7,099 nucleotides of DNA. Origin: CAZHGD01 sp964531735 (GTDB lineage: Bacteria > Armatimonadota > UBA10988). A model generated the notes under the pieces. That model saw only the letters and a program-made list of their open reading frames with translations. It ran no database searches and had not been told where the DNA came from. A program made the position numbers and the translations under genes. Location of the stretch: the NCBI GenBank assembly GCA_964531735.1, contig CAZHGD010000244.1:1-7099 (forward strand), read 5' to 3'. Of this stretch, positions 1-5,645 are shown piece by piece; position 1 is the stretch's first letter; each line of letters begins with the position of its first letter.

Positions 1-121
1 GTCAGCCCTTGCCGCGGGCGGCTTGAGCCACACGAATAGACTCACACCCGGCCCAACGCCCAGCAGGTGTGCAGACTGCCATGGGCGGCTTGGTGTGGCG
101 CTGTCAGCTCGCGGTCGGGTG

Positions 122-146
122 GCACTGGTGGCTGGTCCACCAGTGC
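122..146. repeat. Perfect 10-bp hairpin, first of a related pair
   Basis: The arms GCACTGGTGG (122-131) and CCACCAGTGC (137-146) pair perfectly around a 5-nt loop. The element sits about 80 bp past the stop codon of the DinB-like gene on the minus strand. Neither strand has a T-run after it, so it is not a standard intrinsic terminator. It may stabilise the 3' end of the transcript or belong to a REP-like repeat family. It closely resembles the hairpin at 165-187. Confidence 0.7.
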
Positions 147-164
147 GTTGCCGAGCCGCCGCAG

Positions 165-187
165 CACTGGCGGGCAAGCCGCCAGTG
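165..187. repeat. Perfect 9-bp hairpin, second of a related pair
   Basis: The arms CACTGGCGG (165-173) and CCGCCAGTG (179-187) enclose a 5-nt loop. Both arms lie exactly 42 bp from the matching arms of the first hairpin. They differ from it only by a T-A pair (129/139) replaced by a C-G pair (171/181). The loop sequences are unrelated. The rest of 1-226 shows no supportable gene. A frame antisense to this stretch is open, but it is the arginine/alanine-rich shadow of the DinB-like gene. Confidence 0.7.
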
Positions 188-226
188 GCACCCAGACAGC
201 CCGCAAATGGAGCTGCGCCGGGCTCC

Positions 227-691
227 TCAGCCGGCCGGCGGCCACAACCCCAGCAACCGCCGGATGAGCACCACCTGCCCGCAATGGTACGCGTTGTGCG
301 CACCCAGGTCGCCCAGCAGCGTGGCCACCGGCACCGGGCCGTCGTCGAAGAGCACCGGTCGCGCCAGCGCGTCGGCGTCGTGCGCCAACTCGCGCGCCGC
401 GGCCAGCAAGGCCGTGAAGTCGGCCTGCACTCCGGGCCACTCGGCGATGGTTGGCCGCGGCCAGCACGGCGGCGCTTCGCCGGCCCGGCCGCGGGCGATC
501 CAGGACAGGTAGAGCCGCATCCAGTAGACCATGTGCCCCACGCACTGGGCCACGGAGCTGCTCAGCCCGGGCGGCTCGGCCACCGCCTGCGCGGCGGTCA
601 GTCCCGAGAGGATGTGCTCCGGATGCTCGAACGCGCCCTCGCCGGTCAGCGACCGGGTGAGCACCCACCGCAGCGGTTCGCTCTGGGTCAC
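227..691 (-). CDS. DinB/YfiT-like putative metal-binding protein
   Basis: This 154-residue protein has the size and layout of the DinB-like four-helix-bundle superfamily. Those proteins bind a metal through three histidines, and some act as thiol-dependent transferases or hydrolases. The likely triad is visible: His53 in the helix GHMVYWMRLYL, and His132 plus His136 in the late motif GAHNAYHCGQVVLIRRLLG, an HxxxH followed by the usual terminal helix. The substrate cannot be told from sequence. The start is GTG at 689-691, with GGAGG (699-703 on the plus strand) 7 nt upstream. It lies 52 bp downstream of hicB in the same direction, so it may be cotranscribed with the toxin-antitoxin pair, although no functional link is known. 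The family call is fairly sure; the biochemical role is unknown. Confidence 0.8.
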   Translation of the reverse strand: MTQSEPLRWVLTRSLTGEGAFEHPEHILSGLTAAQAVAEPPGLSSSVAQCVGHMVYWMRLYLSWIARGRAGEAPPCWPRPTIAEWPGVQADFTALLAAARELAHDADALARPVLFDDGPVPVATLLGDLGAHNAYHCGQVVLIRRLLGLWPPAG

Positions 692-743
692 TTCGTCACC
701 TCCGACCGCGCAGCAGGCGCCACAACAGAGCGCCGCACGCGCC

Positions 744-1151
744 TCAGCCGGTCGACGTCGGACCGGCGCCTGGCATGTCGCCCGACAGGGCCTGGGTGAG
801 CAGATACGTGAGGGTGGCGTTGACGCTGAGCCCTTCGACGGCCGCCCGCTGTGCCAGGGCGCGGTGCAGCGATCGGGGCAAACGTGCGTTGAGGTGGCCG
901 CTGTAGTCGCTGACCGGCGCTACGGCGGTCTGGCCCTCGCGCTCCAGCCCGGCCAGTACCGTGGCCAAACCGTTGACGAGCTCCGCGGCAGCTTCCTCGG
1001 GCGAGGCGCCCGCGCCCAGCACGTAGGGGAAGTCCGGGCCGGGGACCCGCGCCACCCAGTAGCCGTCCTCCTCGGCCACCAGCATAGGATAACGCCGGGC
1101 CTGCGCCACGTGCGCATCCGTTACCGCCAACGGCTCAGTCTGACCCTTCAT
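744..1151 (-). CDS. hicB: HicB-family antitoxin
   Basis: This is the antitoxin of a HicAB type II toxin-antitoxin module. It should bind and block HicA and repress its own operon. In its 135 residues, about 20-75 form the degenerate RNase-H-like HicB fold. That fold starts at YPMLVAEEDGYWVARVPGPD, with the typical Y-x-V-x-x-P-D pattern, and continues with the ASPEEAAAELVNGLATVLAGLE helix. Residues about 84-123 (SGHLNARLPRSLHRALAQRA, then a second helix ending in TYLLTQAL) form a ribbon-helix-helix DNA-binding domain. The ATG at 1149-1151 is preceded by AGGGAGAG (1156-1163 on the plus strand), which lies inside the end of hicA. The 17-bp overlap with hicA implies translational coupling. The first ~20 residues are an unusual extension. 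The last residues are encoded by a 7-bp inverted repeat that touches the stop codon. Confidence 0.88.
   Translation of the reverse strand: MKGQTEPLAVTDAHVAQARRYPMLVAEEDGYWVARVPGPDFPYVLGAGASPEEAAAELVNGLATVLAGLEREGQTAVAPVSDYSGHLNARLPRSLHRALAQRAAVEGLSVNATLTYLLTQALSGDMPGAGPTSTG
747..767. repeat. Hairpin at the 3' end of hicB
   Basis: GCCGGTC (747-753) and GACCGGC (761-767) pair perfectly around a 7-nt loop that itself contains GACGTC. On the minus strand the hicB stop codon follows directly after the stem. There is no T-run. It could protect the hicAB message or uncouple the downstream DinB-like gene, but this is inference from position only. Confidence 0.5.
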
Positions 1152-1422
1152 CGGGCTCTCCCTGCTCCGCCTGCCACGCCCTCACGGCCGCCAGCGCCTC
1201 ACGCGCGGCCTTGACATATGGCGGCAGCAGTCTGTCTTCTCGACCGTGTGGGGCAGCCACGTTCACGACCACGCCGGCGGCGGCGTGTCGGCAGCACCAG
1301 TGCCCTCGTCCGCCCTGGGCGCATGTGAAACCGGCAGCCTCCATGACCGCGATCAGTTCGCCCAACCGGACATTGCGCCCGGTCGCGAACAGCCGCTGCT
1401 CACGCTTGTCCTTGCTGCCCAC
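1135..1422 (-). CDS. hicA: HicA-family mRNA interferase toxin
   Basis: HicA toxins are small double-stranded-RNA-binding-like proteins that cleave mRNA with one catalytic histidine. From the GTG at 1420-1422 the product is 95 residues and begins MGSKDKREQRL, as many longer HicA homologues do. It then shows the helix LGELIAVMEAAGF, the catalytic strand with G38-R39-G40-His41 (GRGHW), and a second conserved His59 in NVAAPHG, followed by the C-terminal helix. The family usually has G-S-H here; R-G-H is a variant, so activity should not be taken for granted. An in-frame GTG at 1438-1440 would add six residues, but it directly abuts the putative -10 box, so the inner start is preferred. Toxin-first order and a 17-bp overlap with hicB are typical of the module. 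Confidence 0.85.
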   Translation of the reverse strand: MGSKDKREQRLFATGRNVRLGELIAVMEAAGFTCAQGGRGHWCCRHAAAGVVVNVAAPHGREDRLLPPYVKAAREALAAVRAWQAEQGEPDEGSD

Positions 1423-1440
1423 GTCTGTGACCCACCCCAC

Positions 1441-1469
1441 AGTGTACCCACATACGTGTGCAACTGCAA
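1441..1469 (-). promoter_or_regulatory. Putative hicAB promoter and operator
   Basis: Read on the minus strand, TTGCAG (1464-1469) and TACACT (1441-1446) are separated by exactly 17 bp. They match 3/6 and 4/6 of the sigma-70 consensus. An inverted repeat CACA-N4-TGTG (1449-1460) fills the spacer, a normal place for an autorepressor such as HicB to bind. The 37-bp gap is visibly less GC-rich than its surroundings. If correct, transcription starts only a few bases before the GTG at 1422, giving a very short leader. Confidence 0.45.
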
Positions 1470-1477
1470 CCTGCGCG

Positions 1478-3442
1478 TTACCCGCCCGCGCCCAGCCACT
1501 TCACCTGTTCGGCCGCGCTCAGTGCTGCTTCGCTGACCTTCAGCCGGCCGCCCACCGCCCGGTAGAGCCGGCGCACCGGGGTGGCCAGGAGCGCGCCGTG
1601 GTGCAGGCACAGGTCGCCCGGCGCGGTGAGCAGCGCCGCGGTGGTGAAGTCGCCGGCGCGGCGCAAGCCAGGCTGCCAGAGGTCGTCGGTGTAGGTCGCG
1701 TCGCGGCGCAGGTCGAGACCGGCCAGGTCGGCCACGCAGCGGGTCACCAGCGGCGCGAACGGCCGCGCCAGCAGCGCCGCCAGACCCGCCCGGCCGACGC
1801 CGATCAGCTCGACCTGGCCGCCGCGACCCTCCAGCCAGGCCAACGCCGTCAGCACGTCCTGCACCCGTTCGGCCAGTTCCGTACGGTTGTAGCAGGTGAA
1901 GAAGTTGGCGCGGGTGTCCCGCGGCGTGGCGAAGCGGAACGGCTCGATGCTCAGCACCGTCCGGCCGGCGGCCACCAACGCGTTGGCCAACACCTCGTCG
2001 GCGCCGACCACCAGCGCCGTGACCGGCCGGCCCGGCTGGCGCAGGCGCCCGCTCACCCGGTCACCGCGGCCCTTGCGGCTCAAGGTGACCGCTTCACCGT
2101 CCACCGTGGCGGCCACGTCGCGCGGCGCGACCGGCGCAATGGCCAGACAATGGCGCAGCGCCGGGCCGAAGCGGTCGCGGAACGTCCTGAGGCTGTCCAC
2201 GTCGCCGGGCAGGCTGGCCGACAGCTCCCGGCCGCGGGCGGTGATCAGGCGCTTGATCAGCTCCTGCTCGCCGACCTGCTCGCGCGGCTTGCGCCCATCG
2301 GCGAAGGCTCGCAGGCCCTCGTCGGGCTCGGGCTGGAACGGCTGCTCGCGCAGGTGCGACGGGTCCGGGTCGTTGAGCAGCCAGCGGCCGAAGAAGGCGT
2401 AGACGGCCTCGCGGCTGGCCAGGTTGTAGTTGTGGCCCGTGTCCATCTGCACCCAGGCGAGGTGGTCCGCGGCGCCGAGCAACTGGTAGAAGGCCTTGGT
2501 GGCCGGACCTTCCAGGCGCGGCGTGTCCTTGGTCCAGTCGCCGGTGGCAGCCACCATCAGCATCGGCTTCGGCGCGGTGATCGCGCCGATCTCGACGTTG
2601 TTGGTGTCGACCCGCAGGCCCGGCGCGTTCTCGCACAGGCAGCCGCCCTGCATGTGCAGCGAGATCATGTTGACCGGCGCCGCCGCGGCGAAGCGGTCGT
2701 CCAGCGCGGTCAGGATGAAGGTCTGCGTGCCGCCGCCCGACTCGCCCGTGATGCCGACGCGCTTGGCGTCGACGTCCGGCAGGCTGAGCAGGTAGTCGAG
2801 CGCCCGCAGGCTGTTCCAGGTCTGCACACCGAACAGCGACACGCCCCACAGCGCGGCGATGTCGTTGCCCAACGCGAAGGTGCGATGGTCGAGGCCCAGA
2901 CCGGTGTCGTTGTAGCCGGTCATGTCATAGGCGAAGACGACGTAGCCCTGCCGCGCGAAGTTGATGGCGCGGCCCGGCACACTGAACAGCTCATCGTTGG
3001 CCAGGCGGCCGCGCGCCATGTGGCCGTGCGGCGTGAGCACCGCGGGTAGCTTGCCGTGCCGTCCCAACGGACGATAGAGGTTGCCCCCCAAGACCAGACC
3101 CGGCCAGGACTCGAACCAGACCTGCTCGACGCTGTACCCGTCGCGCTCCACCCGGCCCGAATAATGCGGCTCGAGCGGCGGACGCTCGGGCATCGGCAGC
3201 AGACCGGCCGCGTTGGCCACCTGCTGGCGCAGCTCGGCCCGGCGGCGCTGCCAGGCCGCCTTGGTGGTCGCCGCCGGCGGCGGCACGGGCGTGTTCAGGT
3301 CGCGCGGTGGCGCCTGACGGGCATCGACAGTAGGGGTCTCGCTGGCCATCGCGGCCTCCTTGGCCCAGACACAGGCGACCAGTGCCCCAGCCACGGCCAG
3401 CCACCGCCCACGGCGACCGGCCCGCGCGCCGCGCACACCCAT
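1478..3442 (-). CDS. Two-domain alpha/beta hydrolase, acetylxylan-esterase-like, probable lipoprotein
   Basis: From the ATG at 3440-3442 (GGAG 9 nt upstream) the protein has 654 residues. Residues 1-24 look like a lipoprotein signal: arginine-rich start, hydrophobic WLAVAGALVA, and lipobox LVAC with Cys24. Tandem Arg10-Arg11 also hints at Tat export. Residues ~60-360 form an alpha/beta hydrolase of the acetylxylan esterase/S9-like type: oxyanion region TPHGHM (138-142), nucleophile Ser235 in GESGGG, Asp302 in ATGDW and His337 in DTGHNYN. It probably cleaves ester bonds in a carbohydrate or related substrate, which is not identifiable here. Residues ~440-654 look like a second hydrolase half, with GVGRAG (548-553) where GxSxG would be, so it is probably non-catalytic. 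An open frame continues upstream to 3658 but runs into the divergent PHP gene. A later ATG (3347-3349) with a perfect Shine-Dalgarno would give a 623-residue form without the signal. Confidence 0.85.
   Translation of the reverse strand: MGVRGARAGRRGRWLAVAGALVACVWAKEAAMASETPTVDARQAPPRDLNTPVPPPAATTKAAWQRRRAELRQQVANAAGLLPMPERPPLEPHYSGRVERDGYSVEQVWFESWPGLVLGGNLYRPLGRHGKLPAVLTPHGHMARGRLANDELFSVPGRAINFARQGYVVFAYDMTGYNDTGLGLDHRTFALGNDIAALWGVSLFGVQTWNSLRALDYLLSLPDVDAKRVGITGESGGGTQTFILTALDDRFAAAAPVNMISLHMQGGCLCENAPGLRVDTNNVEIGAITAPKPMLMVAATGDWTKDTPRLEGPATKAFYQLLGAADHLAWVQMDTGHNYNLASREAVYAFFGRWLLNDPDPSHLREQPFQPEPDEGLRAFADGRKPREQVGEQELIKRLITARGRELSASLPGDVDSLRTFRDRFGPALRHCLAIAPVAPRDVAATVDGEAVTLSRKGRGDRVSGRLRQPGRPVTALVVGADEVLANALVAAGRTVLSIEPFRFATPRDTRANFFTCYNRTELAERVQDVLTALAWLEGRGGQVELIGVGRAGLAALLARPFAPLVTRCVADLAGLDLRRDATYTDDLWQPGLRRAGDFTTAALLTAPGDLCLHHGALLATPVRRLYRAVGGRLKVSEAALSAAEQVKWLGAGG
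3347..3361 (-). promoter_or_regulatory. Strong internal ribosome-binding site and alternative hydrolase start
   Basis: On the minus strand AAGGAGG (3355-3361) stands 5 nt before an in-frame ATG (3347-3349). This match is better than the one serving the annotated start at 3442. Initiation here begins the protein at MASETPTVD, just after the predicted signal peptide, and would give a cytosolic enzyme. Either this is the true start or both are used. Confidence 0.5.
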
Positions 3443-3448
3443 GATCAG

Positions 3449-3463
3449 GCTCCGCACCGGAGC
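3449..3463 (-). promoter_or_regulatory. Hairpin covering the hydrolase ribosome-binding site
   Basis: GCTCCG and CGGAGC pair perfectly around a 3-nt loop. In the minus-strand transcript the second arm holds the GGAG Shine-Dalgarno of the ATG at 3442. Folding would therefore hide that site and favour the unstructured internal start. The stem is only 6 bp, so chance is possible in DNA this GC-rich. Confidence 0.4.
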
Positions 3464-3468
3464 TTCCT

Positions 3469-3480
3469 GGCCGCGCGGCC
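3469..3480. promoter_or_regulatory. 12-bp perfect palindrome between divergent genes
   Basis: GGCCGCGCGGCC is self-complementary over all 12 bases. It lies in the 104-bp gap between the hydrolase and PHP starts, 27 bp from the former and 67 bp from the latter. It could be an operator for a shared regulator. I could not recognise convincing -35/-10 boxes for either gene in this gap. Confidence 0.35.
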
Positions 3481-3546
3481 GACTCCTTCGGGAGGTGGCG
3501 GCCGGTCCGCGGGCAATGGTGGCCCCAGCTCGATCGGAGACGGACC

Positions 3547-4314
3547 ATGGGCTCACGTTACGACTTCCACATCCACACCCACCATCTGCGCTGTGCCAAC
3601 GGCACCATGCAGGTACCCGACATCCTGCGCCGCTCGGCCGAACTGGGCGTGGAGACACTGGCCATCACGGACCACCTCAACGCGCCGGAGTTCCTGCCGA
3701 AGCATCTGCTCATCAAGGACGAACTCGCGGCCTGCGAATCCGATCTGGAGATCTACTTCGGCGTCGAGGTCAACGTCATCGACAGCGCCACCGGCGCGGT
3801 GTCCATCGACCAGGCGCAGATGGATGCGGCCGGCTTCGAAGTGGTCATCGGCGGCGTACACAGCTCCTACCACCAGGAGCCCGACCGGCGGAGCATCATC
3901 GACCTGCAACAGAAGCTGATGCTGGCGGTGGTCGCCAACCCGCTGATCGATGTGCTGGTCCACCCGTGGTGGTTCGGCAACTCCGAGTTCAAAGAAGGTG
4001 GCCCGATGGCGTGGTTCACCTCGATGGACGACATCCCGGCGCATTTCGCCACCGAACTGGGCGAGGCGGCCGTGGCCCACCACACGGCGGTCGAAGCCAA
4101 CTGGGGCGCCATCTGGGCCAATCCGACCTACACCGACCGCTTCAAGGAGCAGTACACGCAGTACATGCTGGACATCGCCGCGACCGGCGCCAAGATCGCG
4201 CTCGGCTCCGACGCCCACGACATGAGCCACCTGGACTGGGTCCACGCCGGCGCCGACCATCTGGCCGCGCTGGGCATCGACGGCGACCAGCTCTGGCGAC
4301 CGGCGCCGCGCTAG
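3547..4314 (+). CDS. PHP-domain metal-dependent phosphoesterase
   Basis: This 255-residue stand-alone PHP protein resembles the histidinol-phosphatase-like group. PHP enzymes fold as a distorted TIM barrel and hydrolyse phosphoesters with a di- or trinuclear metal centre. Almost all expected ligands are present: His8 and His10 (DFHIHTHH), Asp42-His43 (ITDH), Glu74 (GVEVN), His105 (GGVHSSYH), His139 (LVHPWW), and Asp222 with His224 (GSDAHD). The sequence does not reveal the substrate: histidinol phosphate, a nucleotide or a sugar phosphate are all possible. No histidine-biosynthesis gene is nearby. The ATG is preceded by GGAG (3536-3539) at 7-nt spacing. The gene is divergent from the hydrolase. 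Its TAG stop shares the CTAG tetranucleotide (4311-4314) with the stop of the convergent URO-D-like gene. Confidence 0.9.
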   Translation: MGSRYDFHIHTHHLRCANGTMQVPDILRRSAELGVETLAITDHLNAPEFLPKHLLIKDELAACESDLEIYFGVEVNVIDSATGAVSIDQAQMDAAGFEVVIGGVHSSYHQEPDRRSIIDLQQKLMLAVVANPLIDVLVHPWWFGNSEFKEGGPMAWFTSMDDIPAHFATELGEAAVAHHTAVEANWGAIWANPTYTDRFKEQYTQYMLDIAATGAKIALGSDAHDMSHLDWVHAGADHLAALGIDGDQLWRPAPR

Positions 4315-5585
4315 CCTGCGCGGTCGTCCTCCAGCGCGTACGCCTCGGCAATCGCCTTGCCCGGGTCGAACAGCTCGTCGATCTCCCCGAGCTGTTGCTC
4401 CAGCACGCACGGCGGCTCGTAGGTGTCCAGGTCTTCACCGTCGGCGAAGCCCTGGATCAGTTCGACCACGTAGAGGAAGGTCCGCACTGGGATGTCCGGC
4501 GGCACGCCGTGGTCGACGGTGGGAATGTAGCGGCCGTACTGCCGGGCGACGCGGTAACGCTCGACCACCTCGGCGCGGGCCCGCGCCTTGTCGAAGCGGA
4601 GTTCGCGCTTGTCGATGCCGCCGGAGATGTACAGACCCGGGTAGTCGCGCAGGTACTCCGCGGGGTCGTTGCCGGCGGCGATCTCGAGCGGCTGGATGCC
4701 GTCGATGGCACTGGGGTACATGGTGGCGATGATGTCGCGGTTGTGACCGTCCGAGTCCATCTCGACCACGGTCACGCCGCGCTCCTTGAAGAACTGGTAC
4801 AGCCGCTGGTAGCGCGGCAGCATGAACTCGCGGATCATCGCCGGCGAGATCATGCACTGGCCTTTGAACGCCATGTCCTCGTTGAGACAGACCTTGTCCA
4901 CGCGAATCCGGCGCAGCGGCTCGTCGAGCAGCTCCATCAGGAACCAGGTCCAGTACTCCATCATCTCGTGGACGAGCTGTGGCTGGTCGTAGAACATCAT
5001 CGACAAGCCTTCGAACCCGCACATGTCGCGGATGGTCCAGTAGAGACATGGCACGGTGAGGAAGACGGGCGCCGCGGCCTGGTTGCACTGGTCGACCAGG
5101 TTCCACCAGTTCGGTCCATCGCCGACATGGCGGTAGCGGTTCGGGTTCAGGTCGGTCAGCGGTGCGCCGTCGCCACCGGGCCCGGTGCGCTCGGGTGAGT
5201 GCGGGTCGAACTTGGCGCGCATCTCCGCCCAGGTGGCCGGGTCCTTGACGTAGTGCTCCAGGTAGCTGCGCGTCACGAACCCGTCGGTCGGCTGCTTGAT
5301 GGCATCGAGCCGGCGGCAGCCCCAGTGGTCGCGCCAGATGCGGTAGTTGCCGTGCTCCTCCAGCACCTCTTCGGTGAACGGCGGCACCGGCCCGCAGTAG
5401 AACTTGCCCAGACCCGCCGCCGGGTCCTGGCCCACGAAGGAACCCCAGGAGCGAATCTGCTCCTCGGTCAGGCCCTGGCGCCGCCAAGCGGCGAGGGTCG
5501 AGGCTCGGGGCCAGCCGAACCAGTACGGCATGCGGTCGACCGGTTCGCCCTTGGCGACGGCCAGGAATCGTTCACGATGAGTCAT
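4311..5585 (-). CDS. Uroporphyrinogen decarboxylase (URO-D) family protein, not HemE
   Basis: This 424-residue protein belongs to the URO-D superfamily, which includes the heme enzyme HemE and many corrinoid- or cobalamin-linked methyltransferases. Family marks are the start MTHRERFLAVAKGEPVDRMP, EDMAFKG followed by ISPAMIREFMLPRYQRL (236-262), the DSDGH loop (277-281), DGIQPLE (295-301), GGIDKREL (322-329) and a late VDHGVPPDIP (358-366). HemE has an RQAGR substrate-binding motif near the N-terminus. The corresponding stretch here reads PYWFGWPRAS, so porphyrinogen decarboxylation is unlikely; a methyl-transfer or catabolic role is more plausible. No corrinoid protein gene is in view. The ATG has GGAG about 8 nt upstream. 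The gene follows ugd by 60 bp in the same direction and converges on the PHP gene with overlapping stops. Confidence 0.85.
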   Translation of the reverse strand: MTHRERFLAVAKGEPVDRMPYWFGWPRASTLAAWRRQGLTEEQIRSWGSFVGQDPAAGLGKFYCGPVPPFTEEVLEEHGNYRIWRDHWGCRRLDAIKQPTDGFVTRSYLEHYVKDPATWAEMRAKFDPHSPERTGPGGDGAPLTDLNPNRYRHVGDGPNWWNLVDQCNQAAAPVFLTVPCLYWTIRDMCGFEGLSMMFYDQPQLVHEMMEYWTWFLMELLDEPLRRIRVDKVCLNEDMAFKGQCMISPAMIREFMLPRYQRLYQFFKERGVTVVEMDSDGHNRDIIATMYPSAIDGIQPLEIAAGNDPAEYLRDYPGLYISGGIDKRELRFDKARARAEVVERYRVARQYGRYIPTVDHGVPPDIPVRTFLYVVELIQGFADGEDLDTYEPPCVLEQQLGEIDELFDPGKAIAEAYALEDDRAG

Positions 5586-5589
5586 CGGC

Positions 5590-5626
5590 CCGCTCCGCTG
5601 TCTGGGCGGAGGTTACACCGGAGCGG
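5590..5626 (-). promoter_or_regulatory. Leader hairpin covering the URO-D-like ribosome-binding site
   Basis: CCGCTCCG (5590-5597) and CGGAGCGG (5619-5626) are perfect 8-bp complements with a 21-nt loop. In the minus-strand RNA the arm nearer the gene contains the GGAG Shine-Dalgarno. No T-run follows, so it is not an obvious terminator for ugd. It does not resemble a cobalamin riboswitch, since it is too short and lacks the B12 box. Confidence 0.4.
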
Positions 5627-5645
5627 CGGAACACCTTCCGCCCGA

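Noticed and set aside
42..668. 208-residue minus-strand frame covering the DinB-like gene and the hairpin region
   Set aside because: Its composition is Arg/Ala/Gly-rich and it is out of frame with the DinB-like gene, which has a good RBS and family motifs.
714..772. 8-bp inverted repeat CAGGCGCC/GGCGCCTG around the hicB end
   Set aside because: It has a long loop, competes with the better hairpin at 747-767, and is likely by chance in such GC-rich DNA.
1211..3049. 612-residue open frame antisense to the hydrolase
   Set aside because: It is rich in Arg, Ala, Gln and His with no recognisable domain. The opposite strand encodes a clear hydrolase with catalytic motifs, so this is a high-GC shadow frame.
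3443..3658. 72-residue upstream extension of the hydrolase frame
   Set aside because: It overlaps the start of the divergent PHP gene, and the signal-like sequence with an RBS begins at 3442.
3360..5198. 612-residue plus-strand open frame spanning the divergent gap, the PHP gene and the URO-D-like gene
   Set aside because: It overlaps two well-supported genes in other frames and has shadow-type composition.
5586..5645. Cobalamin riboswitch before the URO-D-like gene
   Set aside because: The 60-bp gap is too short and has no B12-box-like sequence; only a simple inverted repeat is present.
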